DNA of 6,326 bases. Origin: Clostridia bacterium (GTDB lineage: Bacteria > Bacillota > Clostridia > Lachnospirales > CAG-274). The notes beneath the pieces were generated by a model. The model did not search any database and was not told the origin of the DNA. It saw only the letters and a list, made by a program, of their open reading frames with translations. Every line of letters starts with the position of its first letter. The first letter of the stretch is position 1. Positions 1 to 3,965 of this stretch are shown here, in pieces. The translations under genes and the position numbers were made by a program. The stretch covers positions 1 to 6,326 of the forward strand of contig JAUNPM010000096.1 in the NCBI GenBank assembly GCA_030536675.1. Direction: 5' to 3'.

Positions 1-191
1 CCTATTATCATTATGAAGGCTATAAGAACACCGCAGCAGCCTCCTATACCCATACCGTTTCTAAATCCATCACAGGCACAAAGGCAGTCTTTAGATATTT
101 TAATTTTATATTTCTCCTCACAGCCCTTTAATATGCACCTTGAACAGCTTAAACCTCCTTCATAATATTCCAAAGCTATATCACTTAACAT
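1..191 (-). CDS. Cys-rich protein, C_GCAxxG_C_C putative redox family (partial, 3' end outside window)
   Basis: The first 63 residues are visible; the C-terminal part lies beyond base 1. The ATG at 189-191 is preceded by AGGAGGAGGG (199-208) at a 7-base spacing, which fixes the start. The N-terminal pattern of a helix, then GGLSCSRCIL (residues 12-21), then GFRNGMGIGGCCGVLIAF (residues 42-59) matches the layout of the C_GCAxxG_C_C family: G-x-N/S-C near residue 16, a glycine-rich GMG segment, then CGAxxG, here CGVLIA. Members are about 140 residues long and are presumed redox-active from their invariant cysteines; no reaction is established. This copy has eight cysteines in 63 residues (16, 19, 24, 36, 38, 40, 52, 53), more than the family minimum, and its CGAxxG motif is degenerate. 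It follows guaB in the same direction but behind a strong terminator, so it probably has its own promoter, although none was convincing. The family call is moderately sure; a metal-binding or Fe-S role is only inference. Confidence 0.65.
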   Translation of the reverse strand, partial: MLSDIALEYYEGGLSCSRCILKGCEEKYKIKISKDCLCACDGFRNGMGIGGCCGVLIAFIMII

Positions 192-261
192 AGTAAAACC
201 CTCCTCCTACTTTATTTTATCTTTCGAGAAAAGGGTTTGTTACTGTGTTTTGATATAATGT

Positions 262-298
262 AAAAAGCCGTATATTCAATTACGAACACACAGCTTTT
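262..298 (-). terminator. Intrinsic terminator of guaB
   Basis: Read on the minus strand, bases 298-284 and 277-263 can form a 15-pair stem with a 6-base loop (GTAATT), directly followed by a U run (the arm ends in GGCTTTTT). Three or more of the pairs are G-U in the minus-strand RNA and would be A-C mismatches in the plus-strand RNA, so the terminator is directional and serves guaB, whose stop codon lies 14 bases upstream. It separates guaB from the Cys-rich gene. Confidence 0.85.
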
Positions 299-311
299 AT
301 ATCAATAATAT

Positions 312-1823
312 TTATTTCACGGGAACAGCATTCTGATCCTTAAGCACAACATCGTGTGCACCGCCCTCTACAATACTTGTAGCAGACACAAGTGTGATCC
401 TTGCTTTTTCCTGCAATTCGGGTATTGACAAGGAACCGCAGTTACACATTGTTGAACGTATTTTTGAAAGAGTAATAGCTAAATTATCGTGAAGATAACC
501 TGCATAAGGAACATATGAATCAACACCTTCTTCAAAAGAAAGCTTGCTTGCTCCGCCCATATCATATCTCTGCCAGTTTCTTGCTCTTGCAGAGCCTTCA
601 CCCCAGTATTCTTTCATATAGTTACCGTTTACAATGACCTTATTTGTAGGGCTTTCTTCAAATCTTGAGAAATATCTTCCAAGCATACAGAAATCACAGC
701 CCATAGCAAGAGCTAAAGTAATGTGATAATCATAAACAATACCGCCGTCTGAACAAATAGGAATATAAACACCTGTTTCCTTAAAGTATTCATCTCTTGC
801 AGCAGCAACCTCAATTACAGATGTAGCCTGTCCTCTTCCTATACCCTTTGTTTCTCTTGTTATACATATTGAGCCGCCGCCGATACCTATTTTAATAAAA
901 TCAGCCCCGGCATCTGCAAGAAATCTGAAACCATCTCTGTCAACCACATTACCTGCACCGACCTTTACATCATTGCCGTAATGCTCTCTTATCCAATCAA
1001 TGGTATTCTTCTGCCATGCCGTAAAGCCTTCTGATGAGTCAATACAAAGCACATCTGCACCTGCTTCAACAAGAGCGGGAACTCTCTCTGCATAATCCCT
1101 TGTATTTATACCTGCACCTACAATATATCTCTTGTGAGAGTCTAACAGCTCCATAGTATTTTCCTTGTGACTTTCATAGTCCTTTCTGAAAACATAGGCC
1201 ACAAGTCTTTGCTGATCATCTACAATAGGAAGAGCATTTAATTTCTTATCCCATATAATGTCATTTGCTTCCTTAAGAGTAGTGCCCTCTTTTGCATATA
1301 TCATATTTTCAATAGGAGTCATAAACTCTGAAACCTTAGTTTGAGGATCCATTCTGCTTACTCTGTAATCTCTGCTTGTTACAATGCCCAAGAGCTTTCC
1401 CGTTGCAGTGCCGTCCTCAGTTACGGAAACAGTTGAATGTCCTGTCTGCTCCTTTAAAGCAATAATGTCTGCAAGTGTCTGATCCGGTCTTATATTTGAA
1501 TCGCTCTTAACAAATCCCGCTTTGTAGCTTTTAACTCTTTTTACCATTTCAGCCTGCTGTTCAATAGTCTGGGAGCCGTATATAAATGACACACCGCCCT
1601 CCTTAGCAAGTGCAATAGCCATATTGTCGTCGGAAACAGACTGCATAATAGCTGAAACTAAAGGAATGTTCATTTTAAGAGGACAATCTTCCTCTCCTTT
1701 TCTGTACTTAACTAAAGGTGTCACAAGACTTGCTTTTGTGGGAATACATTCTTCTGAAGAATAACCCGGTACAAGCAAATATTCACTGAAAGTATGTGAT
1801 GGTTCATTAAAATAGTATGCCAT
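312..1823 (-). CDS. guaB: IMP dehydrogenase (Tritrichomonas foetus-like type)
   Basis: This 503-residue cytoplasmic enzyme oxidises IMP to XMP with NAD+, the committed step of guanine nucleotide synthesis. The fold is a (beta/alpha)8 barrel interrupted by a CBS-pair (Bateman) insert at about residues 103-220, which contains LLGIVTSRDY and LNALPIVDD. Visible active-site parts are Asp262, the GAGN segment (289-292), Lys311, the catalytic loop GIGGGSICITR with nucleophile Cys320, the phosphate-binding SDGG (358-361), and the mobile flap with the catalytic Arg419-Tyr420 pair and Glu432. The RY dyad separates it from GMP reductase. The loop and flap (GIGRGQAT; WGEGSARARNWQRYD) differ from the usual bacterial GVGVPQ / RG.. 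forms and closely match, from memory, the T. foetus enzyme, which is also about 503 residues long and numbers these residues one lower. Lys311 and Glu432 correspond to the pair tied to mycophenolic-acid insensitivity. The ATG is preceded by AAAGGAGA (1831-1838) at 7 bases. The gene has its own promoter (1979-2007), a structured leader of about 148 bases and a terminator. Confidence 0.96.
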   Translation of the reverse strand: MAYYFNEPSHTFSEYLLVPGYSSEECIPTKASLVTPLVKYRKGEEDCPLKMNIPLVSAIMQSVSDDNMAIALAKEGGVSFIYGSQTIEQQAEMVKRVKSYKAGFVKSDSNIRPDQTLADIIALKEQTGHSTVSVTEDGTATGKLLGIVTSRDYRVSRMDPQTKVSEFMTPIENMIYAKEGTTLKEANDIIWDKKLNALPIVDDQQRLVAYVFRKDYESHKENTMELLDSHKRYIVGAGINTRDYAERVPALVEAGADVLCIDSSEGFTAWQKNTIDWIREHYGNDVKVGAGNVVDRDGFRFLADAGADFIKIGIGGGSICITRETKGIGRGQATSVIEVAAARDEYFKETGVYIPICSDGGIVYDYHITLALAMGCDFCMLGRYFSRFEESPTNKVIVNGNYMKEYWGEGSARARNWQRYDMGGASKLSFEEGVDSYVPYAGYLHDNLAITLSKIRSTMCNCGSLSIPELQEKARITLVSATSIVEGGAHDVVLKDQNAVPVK

Positions 1824-1861
1824 TTTTTTATCTCCTTTGTATTATATTTATAAAATGCCCA

Positions 1862-1963
1862 TAAACCGTCAAATAAGCATTTTTATCCTTTCCTTTATAA
1901 CACAAAAACGATTGCTAAGAAATACTTTCACAATCGCTTTTGCAGTTACGTTAAATCGGTTTA
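1862..1963 (-). promoter_or_regulatory. Structured guaB 5' leader, candidate cis-regulatory RNA
   Basis: The predicted guaB transcript starts near 1971, leaving about 148 untranslated bases. Within it, on the minus strand, TAAACCG (1963-1957) is perfectly complementary to CGGTTTA (1868-1862). A stem-loop (1941-1904) lies between them, and a second hairpin, AAAATGC against GCATTTT, holds CGGTTTA in its loop a short distance upstream of the Shine-Dalgarno sequence. The long-range 7-base pairing and the second hairpin could therefore compete or form a pseudoknot. I see no guanine-riboswitch core here. The base pairing is seen directly; a regulatory role is inference. Confidence 0.35.
1904..1941 (-). 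terminator. Possible attenuator hairpin in the guaB leader
   Basis: On the minus strand AAAAGCGATTG (1941-1931) pairs with CAATCGTTTTT (1914-1904), giving 11 pairs including one G-U that is an A-C mismatch on the plus strand. The loop is 16 bases. The 3' arm ends in five U residues, so the element resembles a weak, AT-rich intrinsic terminator within the guaB leader. It lies about 30 bases after the predicted transcription start, the place expected for transcription attenuation. The stem has only three G-C pairs, so termination efficiency is uncertain. Confidence 0.4.
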
Positions 1964-1978
1964 AAAAACTTAAAAATT

Positions 1979-2007
1979 ATAATAACACAATATGTAAATT
2001 TGTGCAA
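1979..2007 (-). promoter_or_regulatory. Sigma-A promoter of guaB
   Basis: On the minus strand the -35 element is TTGCAC (2007-2002), followed by a 17-base spacer and the -10 element TATTAT (1984-1979). Initiation is expected near 1971, about 148 bases before the guaB start codon. The -35 box overlaps one arm of an inverted repeat (AATTTGT at 1997-2003, ACAAATT at 2017-2023, 13-base gap), which could be an operator or chance in AT-rich DNA. Confidence 0.6.
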
Positions 2008-2032
2008 GATATTTTTACAAATTAATGCTCAA

Positions 2033-2980
2033 TTATTTCATTGAGTCAACAGAACCGAGAACTTTTTCGATCTTAAATTCCACAAGCTCCTGTATCATAT
2101 CTCTTGCAACTCCCAAATATCCTCTTGGGTCAAAAGCCTCAGGCTTTTCAGCAAATGACTTTCTAATACCTGCCGTCATTGCAAGTCTTATGTCTGTATC
2201 CATATTAATTTTGCACACAGCCATACTTGAAGCCTTTCTTAACATTTCAATAGGAATACCGCTTGCACCCTTTATTTCTCCGCCGTATTTGTTGCACAAT
2301 TCAATTACCGCAGGATCAACGCTTGACGCACCGTGGAGAACAATAGGATAATCCTTAAATCCTGCCGCTTCAAGTTTTTCCGTAATAGTTGCAAGTCTGT
2401 CAAAATCAAGCTTTGCTTCCCCTTTAAACTTATAAGCGCCGTGGCTTGTACCTATTGCAATTGCAAGAGAATCAACGCCTGTTCTCTTAACAAAGTCAAC
2501 AGCCTGATCGGGATCTGTATATGTAGCGTGAGCTGCGTCAACATTTACATCATCTTCAACACCTGCAAGCTTGCCAAGCTCAGCCTCAACAACCACACCG
2601 TGAGCGTGAGCATACTCAACAACCTCCTTAGTCTTTGCAACATTCTCTTCATATTCAAAGTGAGAACCGTCAAACATAACTGATGTAAAACCGTTTTCAA
2701 CACATAACTTAACGGTTTCAAGATCGGGACCGTGGTCAAGATGCAAAGCAACGTCAACTCCAGTTTCCTCCACAAGAGCCTCTACCATATTAAGTAAGCA
2801 CTTTGGACCCGCATATTTTAAAGCAGACTTAGAGCACTGTAATATAACTGCGGAATTTTTTGCAGCAGCGCCTCTCATTACGCCCTGAATGATCTCCATA
2901 TTGTTGATATTAAATGCACCTATTGAATACTTACCCTCAAACGCCTTTTTAAACATTTCCTTTGTTGTAACTAAAGCCAT
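2033..2980 (-). CDS. fba: Fructose-bisphosphate aldolase, class II
   Basis: This 315-residue zinc-dependent cytoplasmic enzyme reversibly cleaves fructose 1,6-bisphosphate to dihydroxyacetone phosphate and glyceraldehyde 3-phosphate in glycolysis and gluconeogenesis. Both class II signatures are present: VALHLDHG (residues 77-84, with catalytic Asp82 and zinc ligand His83) and VEAELGKLAGVED (131-143). The further zinc-ligand histidines lie in GTSHGAYK (His180) and LHGASS (His216), and NMDTD (259-263) is the phosphate/substrate segment. The length fits the short Gram-positive type. Tagatose-bisphosphate aldolase is a close relative and cannot be fully excluded, but no tagatose or galactitol genes are nearby. 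A further in-frame ATG 17 codons upstream was rejected because the internal ATG at 2978-2980 has a strong Shine-Dalgarno sequence and the upstream start overlaps the promoter -10 region and precedes the predicted transcript start. The gene is divergent from the ABC operon and 209 bases upstream of guaB in the same direction. Confidence 0.95.
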   Translation of the reverse strand: MALVTTKEMFKKAFEGKYSIGAFNINNMEIIQGVMRGAAAKNSAVILQCSKSALKYAGPKCLLNMVEALVEETGVDVALHLDHGPDLETVKLCVENGFTSVMFDGSHFEYEENVAKTKEVVEYAHAHGVVVEAELGKLAGVEDDVNVDAAHATYTDPDQAVDFVKRTGVDSLAIAIGTSHGAYKFKGEAKLDFDRLATITEKLEAAGFKDYPIVLHGASSVDPAVIELCNKYGGEIKGASGIPIEMLRKASSMAVCKINMDTDIRLAMTAGIRKSFAEKPEAFDPRGYLGVARDMIQELVEFKIEKVLGSVDSMK

Positions 2981-2987
2981 AATATAA

Positions 2988-2997
2988 TTCCTCCTTA
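2988..2997 (-). promoter_or_regulatory. Ribosome binding site that decides the fba start
   Basis: TAAGGAGGAA on the minus strand places GGAGG 9 bases before the ATG at 2980-2978. This favours the start reading MALVTTKEMF over the in-frame ATG at 3031. Confidence 0.85.
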
Positions 2998-3019
2998 ATA
3001 TGATAATTTTGTTATAACT

Positions 3020-3048
3020 ATTATAGCACAACGCAAAAATTTAAGCAA
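3020..3048 (-). promoter_or_regulatory. Sigma-A promoter of fba
   Basis: On the minus strand the -35 element is TTGCTT (3048-3043), then 17 bases, then a perfect TATAAT (3025-3020) preceded by TGC, an extended -10. Transcription should start near 3013, giving a short leader of about 32 bases. Such a strong promoter suits an abundant glycolytic enzyme. Confidence 0.8.
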
Positions 3049-3170
3049 TAAATTTATTAACTTTTATACCTTAATTTTACACAATTTGCGACACATAAAA
3101 AATTTTGAACAACTTTGCCCCCTTACTCATAAAAAAATACCGTTATTTATACATAAATTTAAAATTTCCA

Positions 3171-3199
3171 TTGACAAAGAATTTAGTATACTGTATTAT
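3171..3199 (+). promoter_or_regulatory. Sigma-A promoter of the ABC / Ig-repeat operon
   Basis: A perfect TTGACA (3171-3176) is followed by 17 bases and TATTAT (3194-3199). Initiation is expected near 3206, about 53 bases before the ATPase start. The spacer contains the 8-base palindrome AGTATACT (3185-3192), overlapped by the imperfect repeat ATAC-T-GTAT. A repressor bound there would block the polymerase. No regulator gene is in the window, so control by such a protein is inference. Confidence 0.8.
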
Positions 3200-3243
3200 G
3201 ATGAATAGACAGATAACACATTACAATAATACAGCTTTCACAA

Positions 3244-3251
3244 AAAGGAGG
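3244..3251 (+). promoter_or_regulatory. Ribosome binding site supporting a TTG start
   Basis: AAAGGAGG lies 7 bases before the TTG at 3259-3261. No in-frame ATG or GTG at a suitable distance is available: the GTG at 3251 runs into a stop after three codons, and the next in-frame ATG lies past the first beta strands of the ATPase domain. Confidence 0.8.
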
Positions 3252-3258
3252 TGCTCCG

Positions 3259-3963
3259 TTGAACAAACCCACACCAATTATACGGGTAAAAAATTTAAGA
3301 AAGGAATATGTTGCGGGAGAAGATGTTGTCGTTGCATTAAAAGATGTAAGTTTTGATGTTATGCAGGGAGAAATATGCTGTATATTCGGAACATCGGGTT
3401 CAGGCAAAAGTACACTTTTAAACCAGCTGGCAGGTCTTGAAAATCCCACCTCGGGAGAAGTGCTCATAGGCAATATACCCGTATCCAAACTTTCGGAGCA
3501 CGACCTTGCCATATTCCGACAACGCTATTTGGGCTTTATATTTCAATCCTATAACCTTATGCAGACAATGACGGCTCTTGAAAACACCGCCTTGCCTCTT
3601 ATGTTCAAAGGAGTAAACAAAAAGGAAAGAGAAGCCCGTGCAAAGGATATATTAAAAACCGTAGGCTTAAGCCACAGACTTAATCACTATCCAAATCAGA
3701 TGTCGGGAGGGCAGCAGCAAAGAGTAGGCATAGCAAGAGCATTTATCACAAAGCCCAAAATAGTCTTTGCCGATGAACCAACAGGCAATCTGGACACCAA
3801 AACAACTGTTGAGGTTATGGAAATGATAAAAGATTTCGCCCGCAAATACGATCAGACAATTATTCTTGTTACACACGAGCCTGATTTGGCGCAATACGCA
3901 ACAAGGGTCATTACTCTTGCAGACGGTGAGATCATAAGCGATATTAAAAAGGAAAGGGAATAA
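3259..3963 (+). CDS. ABC transporter ATP-binding protein, MacB/LolD/YknY type
   Basis: This 234-residue protein is a complete nucleotide-binding domain that should hydrolyse ATP at the inner face of the membrane while docked to a permease. Visible motifs in order are Walker A GTSGSGKS (44-51), the Q-loop Gln96 in FIFQSYNL, the signature MSGGQQQRVGIAR (148-160), Walker B IVFADEP (168-174) with catalytic Glu173, the D-loop GNLD and the H-loop His206. The segments around the Q-loop and LENTALPL are typical of the MacB/LolD/FtsE-like group, which drives lipoprotein release, peptide export or substrate extrusion rather than nutrient uptake. The start is TTG with a good ribosome binding site. The stop is 2 bases before the next gene, so the two are almost certainly co-transcribed and probably translationally coupled. 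No permease gene lies in the window; an FtsX/MacB-fold permease is expected downstream. The substrate is unknown. The family call is secure. Confidence 0.93.
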   Translation: MNKPTPIIRVKNLRKEYVAGEDVVVALKDVSFDVMQGEICCIFGTSGSGKSTLLNQLAGLENPTSGEVLIGNIPVSKLSEHDLAIFRQRYLGFIFQSYNLMQTMTALENTALPLMFKGVNKKEREARAKDILKTVGLSHRLNHYPNQMSGGQQQRVGIARAFITKPKIVFADEPTGNLDTKTTVEVMEMIKDFARKYDQTIILVTHEPDLAQYATRVITLADGEIISDIKKERE

Positions 3964-3965
3964 AT

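Noticed and set aside
254..280. TTGAAT with TATATC as a promoter for the Cys-rich gene
   Set aside because: The boxes are poor, the spacing is 16, and the -35 lies inside the guaB terminator stem; it is not strong enough to annotate.
1840..1971. Guanine riboswitch upstream of guaB
   Set aside because: I could not find the conserved junction and paired loop sequences of the purine riboswitch in this leader.
1837..2025. 62-codon open frame on the plus strand across the fba-guaB gap
   Set aside because: It has no ribosome binding site and low-complexity AT-rich composition, and it overlaps the guaB promoter and leader on the other strand.
2025..2775. Open frames opposite or overlapping fba
   Set aside because: They are shadows of the aldolase gene, which has full family motifs; the shadow proteins have no recognisable features or start signals.
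2981..3031. N-terminal extension of fba by 17 residues
   Set aside because: The extension would begin at or upstream of the promoter -10 box and precede the predicted transcription start; the downstream ATG has a near-perfect Shine-Dalgarno sequence.
3105..3512. Short open frames overlapping the exporter promoter and ATPase start (both strands)
   Set aside because: The plus-strand one would begin upstream of the predicted transcript start, and both overlap the well-supported ATPase frame.
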